Assembly (NCBI GenBank): GCA_964293305.1
Contig: CAXYYO010000038.1
Span: 1 to 32,196 of the forward strand
Source of the DNA: CALAGJ01 sp964293305
GTDB lineage: Bacteria > Bacteroidota > Bacteroidia > Chitinophagales > Chitinophagaceae
Direction of reading: 5' to 3'
DNA: 32,196 bases
The translations under genes were made by a program, and so were the position numbers. The notes beneath the pieces are model-generated. The model saw nothing but the letters and a program-made list of their open reading frames with translations. It did not search any database and was not told the DNA's origin. Shown piece after piece: positions 15,247-25,133 of the stretch. Positions within the stretch are counted from its first letter, which is position 1. The number at the start of each line of letters is the position of its first letter.

Positions 15247-16200
15247 CTAAAGTACCTGCTTCACTACTTTTGCTATTACACTCGGTTTGCCAAGTGTGTA
15301 ATAATGCAATACTGGTACACCATATTCTTTCAATGCTTTACTTTGAGCTATTAACCATTCCACACCTACCAGTTCGCAATCTGCATCCGTTTTACATCTT
15401 AATAATTCATTGGCTAAATCAGATGGTATGTCAACATGAAAAATACGTGGTAATAAGGTAAGTTGTTTTTTTGTTGTTATAGGTTTCAATCCGGGTATAA
15501 TGGGCACTTCAATGCCAACAGCCCTGCAGTTTTTTACAAACTCAAAAAATTTATTGTTATCAAAAAACATTTGTGTCATTATATAATCTGCACCGGCATC
15601 TACTTTTGCTTTCAGCCATTGTAGGTCTACGTCTAAGTTTGGTGATTCAAAATGTTTTTCGGGGTATCCTGCCACACCTATACAAAATTTTGTGTGACCA
15701 CCATCCCTTATATCTTCATCAATATATATTCCATGATTCAGGTTGACAACCTGCTTCATGAGATCAATAGCATAAGAATGACCATCAGGTTCTGGTTCAA
15801 AAAGACTTTCATTTTTTGATGCATCGCCTCTTATCACCAATATATTGTCAATACCCAAAAAATTAAGATCTATCAAGGCATCTTCGGTTTCTCTTTTCTT
15901 AAAACCTCCACAAATTATATGTGGCACAGCATCAATCTTATAATGATTCATAATGGCAGCACAAATGCCCACAGTGCCAGGCCTTTTCCGTATTTCCACT
16001 TTTTCAAAACTGGCATCACTACGTTTTTTAAAGGCTGTTTCACTTCTGTGATAAGTAACATTAATCCAAGATGGTTTATACTCCATCAATGGATTCAAAT
16101 GATCGTAAATTGAGTTGATGCTTTTGCCCTTAAGTGGTGGTAATATTTCAAAAGATACCAATGTATTTTTTGCTTCGCTAATGTGTTCCGTTATCTTCAT
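15247..16200 (-). CDS. metF: 5,10-methylenetetrahydrofolate reductase
   Basis: MetF is an FAD enzyme that reduces methylene-THF to 5-methyl-THF for methionine synthesis. At 317 aa it is slightly longer than the typical ~300-aa bacterial enzyme. The catalytic Glu18 lies in LVSFEILPPLKG. Folate- and FAD-contacting segments include INVTYHRSE (46-54), LGIDNILVIRGDAS, IGVAGYPEKH and DYIMTQMFFDN. The (beta/alpha)8 barrel appears intact. The gene is monocistronic, divergent from lptB and convergent with the LytTR regulator. Confidence 0.95.
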   Translation of the reverse strand: MKITEHISEAKNTLVSFEILPPLKGKSINSIYDHLNPLMEYKPSWINVTYHRSETAFKKRSDASFEKVEIRKRPGTVGICAAIMNHYKIDAVPHIICGGFKKRETEDALIDLNFLGIDNILVIRGDASKNESLFEPEPDGHSYAIDLMKQVVNLNHGIYIDEDIRDGGHTKFCIGVAGYPEKHFESPNLDVDLQWLKAKVDAGADYIMTQMFFDNNKFFEFVKNCRAVGIEVPIIPGLKPITTKKQLTLLPRIFHVDIPSDLANELLRCKTDADCELVGVEWLIAQSKALKEYGVPVLHYYTLGKPSVIAKVVKQVL

Positions 16201-16266
16201 TTATAAAGTGCCTATGCGTTTGTAAGAATGCAAATAAATAAAAAAACATGTTAATGCCTGTTTGTG

Positions 16267-16299
16267 TTGAGTAAGATTAAGAGCCATAGACTATTTTTG
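16267..16299 (+). promoter_or_regulatory. Probable lptB promoter
   Basis: TATTTTTG at 16292-16299 exactly matches the Bacteroidota -7 element TAnnTTTG, with a TTG at 16267-16269, 22 bp upstream, as the -33 element. The start codon of lptB follows 16 bases later, giving a short leader. Confidence 0.5.
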
Positions 16300-16315
16300 T
16301 TTAAAATAAAAAGGT

Positions 16316-17101
16316 TTGAGCCAAATAATACGTACAGAGCATCTCATAAAAACATATCGCAGCCGCACGGTTGTAAATGATGTAAGCGTACAGGTACAGC
16401 AGGGTGAAATTGTAGGATTACTTGGGCCAAATGGTGCAGGCAAAACCACTACATTCTATATGGTGGTAGGGCTAATAAGAGCTGATGAAGGAAAGGTGTA
16501 TTTGAATGATGAGGATATAACACGCATGCCTATGTATAAGCGTGCACAATTGGGCATTGGATATTTGCCACAGGAAGCCAGTGTTTTTAGAAAACTGAGT
16601 GTAGAAAATAATATTATGGCTGTATTGGAAATGACAAAGCTAACGAAGGGTGAGCGCCTACATAAATTGGAGGAACTATTAGATGAATTTAACTTACATC
16701 ATGTGAGAAAAAACAATGGAGATAGTTTGAGTGGTGGTGAGAGACGTCGTACAGAAATAGCAAGAGCACTGGCAGTAAATCCAAATTTTATTTTATTAGA
16801 TGAGCCCTTTGCCGGAGTAGATCCAATAGCTGTAGAAGATATTCAAAGTGTGGTAGCAAGATTAAAATATAAAAATATTGGTATTCTTATTACTGATCAT
16901 AATGTAAATGAAACCTTATCCATTTGCGACCGCGCTTACCTTTTGATTGAGGGTAAAATTTTCAAGCATGGCACGGCAGAAGAATTGGCCGCAGATGAGC
17001 AAGTAAGAAGACTTTACTTAGGAACAAATTTTGAACTTCGCCGAAAAGATTGGATTCTTGAAATGGGGCGCAGTGGGGCAGTAAAAAACACTGCAAATTA
17101 A
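16316..17101 (+). CDS. lptB: Lipopolysaccharide export ABC transporter ATP-binding protein LptB
   Basis: LptB is the ATPase of the LptB2FG complex that extracts LPS from the inner membrane and drives it along the Lpt bridge. The 261-aa protein has Walker A GPNGAGKTT (37-45), a Q-loop in GYLPQEASVFRKLSV, which is the LptB-type signature, LSGGERRRTEIARAL (138-152), Walker B FILLDEP (158-164) and the H-loop His195 (TDHN). It starts at TTG: an in-frame TAA lies three codons upstream and no ATG occurs before the Walker A motif. The C-terminal ~20 residues extend past the usual end. No other lpt gene is adjacent. Confidence 0.93.
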   Translation: MSQIIRTEHLIKTYRSRTVVNDVSVQVQQGEIVGLLGPNGAGKTTTFYMVVGLIRADEGKVYLNDEDITRMPMYKRAQLGIGYLPQEASVFRKLSVENNIMAVLEMTKLTKGERLHKLEELLDEFNLHHVRKNNGDSLSGGERRRTEIARALAVNPNFILLDEPFAGVDPIAVEDIQSVVARLKYKNIGILITDHNVNETLSICDRAYLLIEGKIFKHGTAEELAADEQVRRLYLGTNFELRRKDWILEMGRSGAVKNTAN

Positions 17102-17330
17102 GAAACTAATTCTATTGATATTTTTTCATGTATTATTCACTTTGCCCTCGAATATGATGATCGCAAAAGCAATTCTTAAATTACGTTTTTGTTTGATTTA
17201 CACTATAGATAAAATTTAGAAAAAATGGGAATGATTTTTTGAATTAATTTCTAACTTAACAAAGGAAAATGATACTGCATGTATTACGACCACATATATA
17301 TAAATTGACAGTAAACTATACTGCAAAAAA

Positions 17331-17367
17331 TAAAAGAGGTTGTATATACTACAACCTCTCTTATTTT
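17331..17367. terminator. Bidirectional terminator between lptB and the SusC/SusD-locus lipoprotein gene
   Basis: GAGGTTGTA (17336-17344) pairs exactly with TACAACCTC (17350-17358) around a TATAC loop. An A-rich run lies on the left and a T-rich run (TTATTTT) on the right, so it can work on both strands. It sits in the 17102-17382 gap between converging genes, only 16 bases from the end of the minus-strand lipoprotein gene. The rest of the gap is AT-rich and shows nothing else. Confidence 0.78.
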
Positions 17368-17382
17368 ATAGAGCAATTAAAA

Positions 17383-18240
17383 TTAATCCACTTTATGCAT
17401 TACTAATTTATACAAACCAGATCCGCCAGCACTAGAGTGTGTAAGATTTAAAGTTATACTTCCAGTACAACTAAATACAATACCTGTGCCTTCCGCATAA
17501 TAGTCAGCGCCATAGTTTGCATACAGTACTTTTGCTACGGTAGCGTTACCAGTTAAGGGATCTACATCAATGATAATAGGATTTATAGGATCGCCATAAT
17601 CTGGATTTGGATATACATGCATGGTCAATTGATTTAGACCAGGGCCAGCTTCAATAGCATTTGTAATAATATCGCCAGGTGAATAATCCTGCCAAGTATC
17701 CACATCAATTTGATAATCGCCAGCAGATGCTGCTGCGTCAAATGAGCAAACCACCGCTACTTCCCAACGCATAGCCATATTATAGGAAGATTGCGATTCA
17801 AATTCCCCATTTGTATTACTTAAATCAAAGGTTCTTCCGTCTTCTGTAACTATTTGATTGATCATGGTATAGGTAACACCCGGCAAAGGGTCATAACCTA
17901 ATGCAGCTGACATTTCAGGCCCTGTACAACTTATTTCAGTGCCCGTACCTGTAAAAGGGACAGTTTTAATGGCTTTCCACTTTGTAGGATCACTTGCACT
18001 ACCATCTGCAATTAAAAGATTGATTTCTTTTACTGCACTACCATACTCATCTACGGTAATTCCAACATTTGCATTTGAAAGGTCAGAACTATTTACTTGT
18101 AGGTTGATAACATCAACTAAAGTAAGATAACTACCAATTTCAAAATTGCTAACATCAGAATATGGATTATTGGGGTCTGTTTTATAACAGGAGGTGCCCA
18201 CCAACCCAACTGTTATTAATAATATCAAAAACTTTTTCAT
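17383..18240 (-). CDS. Uptake-locus surface lipoprotein (SusE-like position, unrecognised family)
   Basis: A 285-aa predicted lipoprotein: MKKFLILLITVGLVGTSC gives a signal peptide with lipidated Cys18. The rest is beta-rich with several Ser/Thr/Gly stretches and no enzyme motif I recognise. Cysteines other than the lipid one are few and could pair (SCTG near 105, VCSF near 166, SCTG near 262). It is the third gene of the SusC-SusD operon, 20 nt after the SusD stop. In such loci the third lipoprotein is usually a SusE/SusF-like surface glycan- or ligand-binding protein. That role is inferred from position only. Confidence 0.78.
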   Translation of the reverse strand: MKKFLILLITVGLVGTSCYKTDPNNPYSDVSNFEIGSYLTLVDVINLQVNSSDLSNANVGITVDEYGSAVKEINLLIADGSASDPTKWKAIKTVPFTGTGTEISCTGPEMSAALGYDPLPGVTYTMINQIVTEDGRTFDLSNTNGEFESQSSYNMAMRWEVAVVCSFDAAASAGDYQIDVDTWQDYSPGDIITNAIEAGPGLNQLTMHVYPNPDYGDPINPIIIDVDPLTGNATVAKVLYANYGADYYAEGTGIVFSCTGSITLNLTHSSAGGSGLYKLVMHKVD

Positions 18241-18260
18241 ATAAATTTATAATTTCTTTT

Positions 18261-19943
18261 TTATTTAATAAAATCATCCGGATTATTATCCCAGAATACT
18301 TTAACTGCAGCCCCGGGTGCTTTTTGTGCAGGAGCATTGATATTTCTGTTTACATATACAGAAGGATACAAATAGGAGCGAATAAATAATCCAGGACTTG
18401 GTGTTGTAACACAAAGCTGAAGATTATCAGGCTTTCCAGTGCGGCGATAATTATTGTAAGGCTCAATACCATTTCCAAAAGCAGCAATATAATACTCTTT
18501 CATAATGATATTTAGCTTTTCGTCGTTTGATGCGGCTGCATCGTAGCTGGCAAGTACGTTTGCTACATAAGCTGTGATTTTTTCTGGCGTTGGCACCCTG
18601 GTAGTAGGTACTGTAACCCCAACTGTTGCTGGAAATGCAACTACTTTGGAAATTGAAGCCCTGATTCCTTCTTCAAGTAATGCTCTTGCATCGCCAGTTG
18701 TACCCAGTTCTAGTGCAGCTTCAGCTAACACAAATTTTGTAAAGAAGCTCATCCAAATTGGGTCTATGCCGGCACCTTTTCCTGCTGAGCCAATAAGCTT
18801 TGTGCCTCCTTTACTATCATCAAACTCTCCTGATGCAGGGTAAACACCATAAGTTGTACGATAAGAATCATCTGGAGGAATACCGGAGTTGTCACCATGA
18901 TCTCTACCCCAATAGCCAAATGCAAAATCAAAGTCTGGTAGGCAATATGGCATATCTGAAGGAAAGTGTGCTGGTCTTGCTTGTTCAGCACATGCACATG
19001 TTTCTTCATCAACTTTTGAATAATCTACTGCCTGGCGATAAAAATAATACCTACGCCTTGGATCCAAATCATACAATGAACTTCCTTTACCATAAATTAC
19101 TGACCACATGAAATAGGTGGATAAATAATCATTTGGGGTAGTGGTTGTATAGTTATTGGCATACCATGGGTGCCTGCTATCTGGTGCATCCTGCTTGGTG
19201 CCATATTTAAATACAAAGTCTTCTGCACCACTTACATCATCAATCAAATCTGAACCACTAATGAGTGCATTGATTTTTTCTTTTGCACTGGCATCCACTA
19301 ACCTTGTGGTTATATAGGCACGCAATTTTAAAGTATTTGCCAAACGAACCCATGCAGATTTACTACCTTTAAAGAATAAATCATTTGTGGGTGTACCTGC
19401 ATTTTCAGGATTATTGATATCGGCAATGGCTTCATCTAATAATGCAAGGCTTGCATCATAAATTGAAGCACTTGATTCTGCTGCCGGGTTGGTATTTGAA
19501 GAACCTAGATTAGCCTCGGTAAATGGCACATCCCCAAATTGATCAACCAATGACATGGAAGTATAGGCTTTCAAAATTTTAGCAATACCTGCTTGAAAGT
19601 ATTTCTTTTGAGCTACTGCTATTGGCAATAATGCATCAACGTTTTTATAAATACCAGTATAGGCTGTAGTCCATACGCCATCAAATGTTTCGGGTACATA
19701 TCCATTTGTATAAGTTGGACCGAAGAATACCTGCTGTCTGGACAATTCACCCCCGCGATTAGAAGCTGAAAGATAAAAACTGTTAAAGCTCAATTGAGCT
19801 GCATTCAGATATAAGTCCACATCAGCAGTACCAATGTCCGGCACACGTGGATTTTCGAGGTATTCGTCCAGCAATTTTGTACAAGATGCACTTGTAAAGC
19901 CGACAATTAGCACTATGCTAAATATTTTGATAATTTTTTTCAT
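18261..19943 (-). CDS. SusD/RagB-family outer-membrane nutrient-binding lipoprotein
   Basis: SusD-like lipoproteins sit as a lid on SusC transporters and capture substrate at the cell surface. I start it at MKKIIKIFSIVLIVG (560 aa), since the longer frame begins at a non-ATG codon. The signal peptide ends in a lipobox ending SASC (Cys20), followed by TKLLDEYLENPRVPD. The helical TPR-like architecture, QQVFFGPTYTNGY, LKAYTSMSLVDQFGDVPFTEA, KLRAYITTRL and the C-terminal YNNYRRTGKPDNLQ..PSPGLFIRSYLYP fit the SusD-like_2 group. The gene follows susC by 21 nt. The substrate cannot be deduced; this SusD subgroup is not restricted to polysaccharides. Confidence 0.93.
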   Translation of the reverse strand: MKKIIKIFSIVLIVGFTSASCTKLLDEYLENPRVPDIGTADVDLYLNAAQLSFNSFYLSASNRGGELSRQQVFFGPTYTNGYVPETFDGVWTTAYTGIYKNVDALLPIAVAQKKYFQAGIAKILKAYTSMSLVDQFGDVPFTEANLGSSNTNPAAESSASIYDASLALLDEAIADINNPENAGTPTNDLFFKGSKSAWVRLANTLKLRAYITTRLVDASAKEKINALISGSDLIDDVSGAEDFVFKYGTKQDAPDSRHPWYANNYTTTTPNDYLSTYFMWSVIYGKGSSLYDLDPRRRYYFYRQAVDYSKVDEETCACAEQARPAHFPSDMPYCLPDFDFAFGYWGRDHGDNSGIPPDDSYRTTYGVYPASGEFDDSKGGTKLIGSAGKGAGIDPIWMSFFTKFVLAEAALELGTTGDARALLEEGIRASISKVVAFPATVGVTVPTTRVPTPEKITAYVANVLASYDAAASNDEKLNIIMKEYYIAAFGNGIEPYNNYRRTGKPDNLQLCVTTPSPGLFIRSYLYPSVYVNRNINAPAQKAPGAAVKVFWDNNPDDFIK

Positions 19944-19964
19944 TCTATAATATTTATTTTTCAA

Positions 19965-22900
19965 TTAGAAAGTAATTCTTAAGCTGGCACCTACTCTTCT
20001 GGATGATGGTCCGGCTAGATAATCAAAGCCACGACCATTGCTAACTCCCAAAGAGTTTACTTCTGGATCAAAATTGATGTATCTGGGGAAGTATGGAGCA
20101 AGATACCAAAGATTGCTACCTTCTACACTAATAGAAACTGCACCAAAAGGTGTTTTATCCAATAAAGATTTTGGTAAACTGTAGCCAAAAGACACTTCTC
20201 TTAATTTGATAAAAGTACCATTATATACTTGTAAGTCATTTGGTGCGCCTGTGCCAACATTTTGATTGAAATAGGCAGAGGTAGGACTTGTTTGTATATC
20301 ATTTGGCGTGCCATCTTCTTTTACGCCGGGTAAAATCAATGGTAAGTAACGATCAAATTCTGTATCTTTTGTAACTCCACGACCAAGCAAAGTGGCAGCT
20401 GTTGTAGAATAGAAAGCTCCACCTACTTGATAATCCCACTGCATACGGAAACTAAATTGTTTGTAACTTAATTCTGAAATACCAACTAATTTGTACAATG
20501 GATTTGGATCACCAATTGGTGCAAGTTCAGTTGATACAATATAATCTCCATTTGCACCTACTACTCTCTCTCCTGTTTTTTCGTTACGTAGTGCTGGATA
20601 ACCCTGCATGATACCGAGTGGCTGGCCATTGATAGCAAAGTTGCCAAGATTTGTAAATCCTGCATAAGCAATTTGCTTCAACTCTTCCGGAAGATTAGAA
20701 ACTTCACTTCTATTTAAAGTCCATAAACCAGTTAGTTTCCAATTCCAATTACGACTTCTTATCACTTCCAAACCCAGCATCATTTCAATTCCTTTATTGT
20801 CCACATCACCACCATTTACCTGCTGAAAAGTATAGCCGGATGATGGGTCAACATCTCTAAACAAAATTTGATCTGTTGATTTACGATTGTATAATGTAAG
20901 ATCTAGTGAAACTCTGTTATCAAGAAATTTACCTTCAATACCAACTTCAATTTCTTGTTGCAATTCTGGCTTCAAATCAGGATTGGCCAATTGATTGCTG
21001 ATTGTATTTGAGTTTACCACATTTCCATTTGCATCCACAAATGAATTGGTATTGATATTAAATTGTTGCCTTGTAGAATAAACGCCTCCAAAAGCGGCAC
21101 TGGTTGAGTATCCACCTCTCAATTTCAAAAAATTGATTGTTTTATTGCCTTTTAGAGACTCTATGGCAGATGTTGGGATAAATGATGCAGAAATATTAGG
21201 GTAAAATAATGTTCTGTTATTTTCTTCCAATGTGGATGTCCAGCTGTTTCTGCCACCTACATTAAAGTAAGCAAAATCTTTATAGCCTAAAGAAGCTATG
21301 GCAAATACGCCCAAAGAGAATTCAGGTAAAAAGTAATCCATATCACCCCCGCTTTCACTGTTTATATCATGTACAATGAAATTTGAATGGTCGAAAGTAC
21401 CATAAACTAATTGTTGAAGACTTTTTACACCTGTTTGCTCATATGTAATTTCCCTTGGATTTACTCCGGCATCTACGTTCAAATTCCAATCACTAGAAAT
21501 ATTTCCATTGTAATTTAATAATAGGGTATGATCCCAAATGGTATTTTTTGCATTTGTTGTTCTATAAATACCTGTTGCGAAATTATCTACACCGCCTTTG
21601 TTTTGAGCATATTCCTGAAACTCTGTATAGTTATCGAAACCTATTCTATAAGATGCTTTAAGGCGATCGGTTATATCATAAGTAAGTTGTAAATTGCCAT
21701 ATACCCTATTTACTCTAGTACGGTAAAAAGCATTTTGCACAGTCCATAGTGGATGCTGAATGCCATTGTCATTTCTATAATATGTAGAGGAGCCATCAAC
21801 TGGGCTTTGATAGGGGAGGTTGTTCAAATCTATTGTGGTAGGTGTATATAATACATCTCCAAATACAGAAATATTGCCAGAACCACTACCAAAACTCGAA
21901 CCAGTGGGTGGTGATTTTACATCAGAATTTACATAATTTAGTGTACCTTGTATGGTAAATCTATTGGATAACTTTCCAATGCCGCCAATGCCAAATGTAT
22001 TTCTTATAAAGTTGTTACCTGGTGTAAATCCTTTATCGTCTGTGTAACTATAATTTGCATTATAAGAAAAGTTACCATTAGTGCCTCCTGCATTTACAGA
22101 TGTAGTACTAACAAAACCTTTTCTAAAAAAATTCTCCACAGAAGGATAATATTTATATGGATATTTTGCTCCATCGAATTGAGGATAAACTGATGCATAT
22201 CTATCTTTATCATAAGGATGCGCTACTGAATCTGGAGTTACATTATTTATCGGCCCACCCCAGTTACTAAAAAATACAACACCTGGACTGTTTTCAAATC
22301 CACCACCCCATTCTGTAGTGTACTCAGGTAGGTTGGCAACGGTATTTTGAAACAAAGATTGAGATACAGTGATTTCACTTTTTTTCCTATTTTTTCCTGC
22401 TGAGCCATTCTTGGTAGTAACGAGTATTACACCATTACGACCAGCTTCACCATACAATGTTGTTGCAGACAATCCCTATAAAACGCTAATATTAGCAATA
22501 TTATTTGGGTCAATATCTAGAAAACGACTTGATGCATTGTTCCCAAAATTAAAATCAGCCTGTGTATTCGTACTTGAATTAAAAGGCACTCCATCTACTA
22601 CAAACAAGGGTTGGGAACTTCCATTTATGGAGCTGATTGCCCGTATAATTATGTTGGTGCCGCTACCAGACAAGCCACTTGTGTTTATGATGTTTACTCC
22701 TGGGGCTTTTCCGTTTAAAACTCGGGACACATCAGTTTCGGGTTTCATTTCAAGGTCTTTTTGACCAATTGTTGAAATAGCATAGCCCAATGCTTTTTTC
22801 TCCCTTTTAATACCAAGAGCGGTTACCACCACTTCACTGAGCTCTTCAGCGCCTGGTTTTAAAGAGAAAGTCATTGACTCTTTTGCGGCCATTTCCAATT

Positions 22901-23135
22901 TGCCAAAGCCAACAGCCGAAACTACAATGGTAGCACCGCTTTTAACTTGTAAACTGAAAACACCTAAAGAGTTGGATGTAGTACCATTATTTGTACCTTT
23001 TTCCAATACTGTTGCGCCTTCTAAGGCGGCGCCTTTGTCATCTGTAACCTTACCGGTTACGGTAACATTTTGTGCATGTAATGCTGTTATAAAAAACAGC
23101 ATAGCACTAAAACTAATCCATAGTTTTCTTCTCAT
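19965..23135 (-). pseudogene. SusC/RagA-type TonB-dependent receptor interrupted by an in-frame TAG
   Basis: It reads as one SusC protein of about 1056 codons split by a single amber codon. The first part (23135-22476, 219 aa) has a signal peptide ending near ALHAQ, a CarboxypepD_reg-like domain (VTGKVTDDKGAALEGATV), a TonB-box-like EVVVTALGIKREKKALGYA and the start of the plug with FVVDGVPF. It stops after PNNIANISVL. The next codons in the same frame continue G-L-S-A-T-T-L-Y-G-E-A-G-R-N-G-V-I-L-V-T-T-K, where intact homologues have VLKG, so Lys (AAG) to TAG is the simplest change. The remaining ~835 codons form an undisturbed beta-barrel ending in RRVGASLRITF. It could be a recent nonsense mutation, a sequencing error or a readthrough case. 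SusD follows 21 nt later. Confidence 0.85.
22476..22478 (-). other. Premature TAG codon in susC
   Basis: On the minus strand the reading is GTT TTA TAG GGA TTG TCT (V-L-stop-G-L-S), where V-L-K-G is expected in the plug domain of SusC proteins. The frame is unchanged on both sides, so this is a substitution rather than an indel. TTG at 22472-22470 is a possible restart codon, but a product from it would lack the signal peptide and TonB box. Confidence 0.85.
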
Positions 23136-23389
23136 GTGCTCAAATTTTTATGTGAGCGATAAAAATATAACAATTTGTTAAATTTCCAAATTTGATATAC
23201 CTATAGGATGAAAAATTGTTAAAAAACATTGTTTTGGATGGGGTTATTTTGGATTTGTCCATTTTTTTCTTATCACTTTTTGTTTATTTCTTGTTATTCA
23301 GGAATAGTCAGGAACCGGAAAATAAATGTTTAAAATAGCATTTATTAAATTTTTGTATCTTCACACACTGTTTTTTAAAATCAAATATT

Positions 23390-24505
23390 ATGTATAAAAT
23401 ACTTGCAGTATTGGCATTCCTTTGGATTTCTTGCAACCCAACGCAACCACGAAACACGCAAACAGGAGGAGGAGATACTAACAATAATCAAACAGTAGAT
23501 AACACTACAATAATACCTGCAGCCTCAGGAAGTAGAAATTCCATTGGCACTTTAGTAAATATACCTATGTCGGAAGCAGAAAGTAACAAAAAGCGATTGC
23601 AGGTTTATAATATGCTGGGAGCACCCTATGTACGGCATACGTTAACCATGCAGTCATGGAATGGGTCAAATGATTTTTATGAAAAACTATATAATGCCGG
23701 TTATAAGATAATACTAAATGTGGTAGCAACACCCCAAGGCGGAGGCCCGAGGCCTTTTACACATGACATGGTAACTTATAAAAAGAGATTGGAAGAAATT
23801 CTTACAGTGTATAAGCCTGAGCTGCTTGTAGTAGAGAATGAAGAATATAATCAAACTTATTACAATGGATACATGTCAGAATATCTTAATATTTTAAAAG
23901 TGGCAATTGATGTAGCGCATTCTAAAGGAGTTAAAGTATGTAATGGTGGACTTACGGGTAGACTACTCAGTCTCCTGACCTATTTTGATTACAGAAACAG
24001 GGGTATGATGAGTGAGGCGGATGATTTTGCAAAAAGAACACAATTAGCTACTATCAATCAGGTGCTACCTAATATTTCAAAAATACCCTATTTAGAAAAG
24101 GGTATGATAGGCATGGATACATTGATTAAAGCGTATAAAAATCTTAATCTTGATTATGTAAATTTTCATTGGTATGAGCCAATGAAACTTAGAAGTCCAA
24201 AGGCACCAAGTGCTGCCAATGTGGATCAGGTAGATACTAAATCAATTGGAGAGGTGGTTGATTTTCTAAAGCGATCAACAGGAAAAAAAATAATTACAAA
24301 TGAAATTGGACAAATTAATAGCTCTCCCAATATTGTAAAAAGTGTTATTGATAAATGTGTAAGTTTAAATATGGATTATATTATTTGGTATAGTGGTGAT
24401 GGTGATGATGTCAATGATGCTATAGGCTTGCATAATTTTGATGGCACATTAAGACCAAATGGTAAAGCATTTGCTGAGTATATCAAACAAAAATTTCCAC
24501 AATAA
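23390..24505 (+). CDS. Lipoprotein with a glycosidase-like (clan GH-A style) TIM barrel
   Basis: A 371-aa predicted lipoprotein (MYKILAVLAFLWISC, lipidated Cys15) with a low-complexity Asn/Thr/Gly tether to about residue 45. The rest reads as a (beta/alpha)8 barrel. LLVVENEEYN (145-154) places an Asn-Glu pair (N150-E151) at the beta-4 position and KIITNEIGQ (300-308) places Glu305 at beta-7, the layout of acid/base and nucleophile in clan GH-A glycosidases. VNFHWYEP (257-264) and YIIWYSGDG (330-338) fit barrel strands lined with aromatics. No specific GH family is recognised, so the substrate is unknown and the enzyme call is inferred. It diverges from the SusC locus and leads a four-gene operon. 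Confidence 0.7.
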   Translation: MYKILAVLAFLWISCNPTQPRNTQTGGGDTNNNQTVDNTTIIPAASGSRNSIGTLVNIPMSEAESNKKRLQVYNMLGAPYVRHTLTMQSWNGSNDFYEKLYNAGYKIILNVVATPQGGGPRPFTHDMVTYKKRLEEILTVYKPELLVVENEEYNQTYYNGYMSEYLNILKVAIDVAHSKGVKVCNGGLTGRLLSLLTYFDYRNRGMMSEADDFAKRTQLATINQVLPNISKIPYLEKGMIGMDTLIKAYKNLNLDYVNFHWYEPMKLRSPKAPSAANVDQVDTKSIGEVVDFLKRSTGKKIITNEIGQINSSPNIVKSVIDKCVSLNMDYIIWYSGDGDDVNDAIGLHNFDGTLRPNGKAFAEYIKQKFPQ

Positions 24506-25132
24506 GTGTATCATATTTCCTATTTTAAAGCTGTAGATGATGCAGAATTGTGGGCCTTTATGCAGGCCCACAGTTTTGTAATTTTATCTGGTATATCAAA
24601 GGATGGTAAGCAAGTAGCAACACATGTGCCTGTATTACTTGAAAAACGAGGAGACAAAATTTGGCTTAGGGCACATATTATGCGTAAGCAGCTGCATACG
24701 CTTGCATTTGAAAACAACAATGAGCTATTAATAATATTTACAGGGCCTCATTGTTATATTAGCGCTACATGGTATGAAAATCCCCGTACAGCGGGCACAT
24801 GGAATTATCAGGCTGTGCATGCAAGAGGAAGAATACAATTTGTAGATGATGCTGCATTAATTAAAATATTAGCGGATCTTACGACAACCTATGAAAATAA
24901 TCCGGACTCTGAGGCATTGGTTGAAAATATGAGTTCTGATTATATGATCAGCATGCTAAAGGCAATCGTTGGATTTGAAATTGAACTAACCGAAATAGAG
25001 CATGTATTCAAAATGAGTCAGAATAAAAATGAAATAACATATAACAATATCATCAAGGAACTTCAAAAGGGTAATGCGGATGAGCAGGCTGTTGCAAAAA
25101 TCATGGTTGAAAGAAAAGAAAAAGTATTTTAG
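24506..25132 (+). CDS. PaiB-like FMN-binding protein
   Basis: A 208-aa protein of the FMN-binding negative transcriptional regulator (PaiB) family. Markers are the opening Y-H-I-S-Y-F, VATHVPVLLEKRGDKIWLRAHIMRKQLH (~38-65), LIIFTGPHCYISATWYE (74-90) and TWNYQAVHARGRIQFVDD (97-114). The fold is a split barrel related to pyridoxamine-phosphate oxidases. In Bacillus, PaiB is linked to control of protease and sporulation genes; whether this copy regulates anything is unknown. The start is GTG, directly abutting the TAA of the upstream gene (TAAGTG). The stop lies 1 nt before the GDPD start, so translation is probably coupled. Confidence 0.9.
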   Translation: MYHISYFKAVDDAELWAFMQAHSFVILSGISKDGKQVATHVPVLLEKRGDKIWLRAHIMRKQLHTLAFENNNELLIIFTGPHCYISATWYENPRTAGTWNYQAVHARGRIQFVDDAALIKILADLTTTYENNPDSEALVENMSSDYMISMLKAIVGFEIELTEIEHVFKMSQNKNEITYNNIIKELQKGNADEQAVAKIMVERKEKVF

Positions 25133-25133
25133 G

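Noticed and set aside
18764..19111. Overlapping open frames on both strands inside susD
   Set aside because: They are shadows of the susD coding sequence without domain features.
23169..23179. Short palindrome AACAATTTGTT upstream of susC
   Set aside because: The arms are only 5 bp in very AT-rich DNA. It resembles the 7467-7479 palindrome only loosely and is probably chance.
23356..23363. TATCTTCA as a -7 element for the 23390 gene
   Set aside because: It has two mismatches to TAnnTTTG and no proper -33 element, so it was not listed as a promoter.
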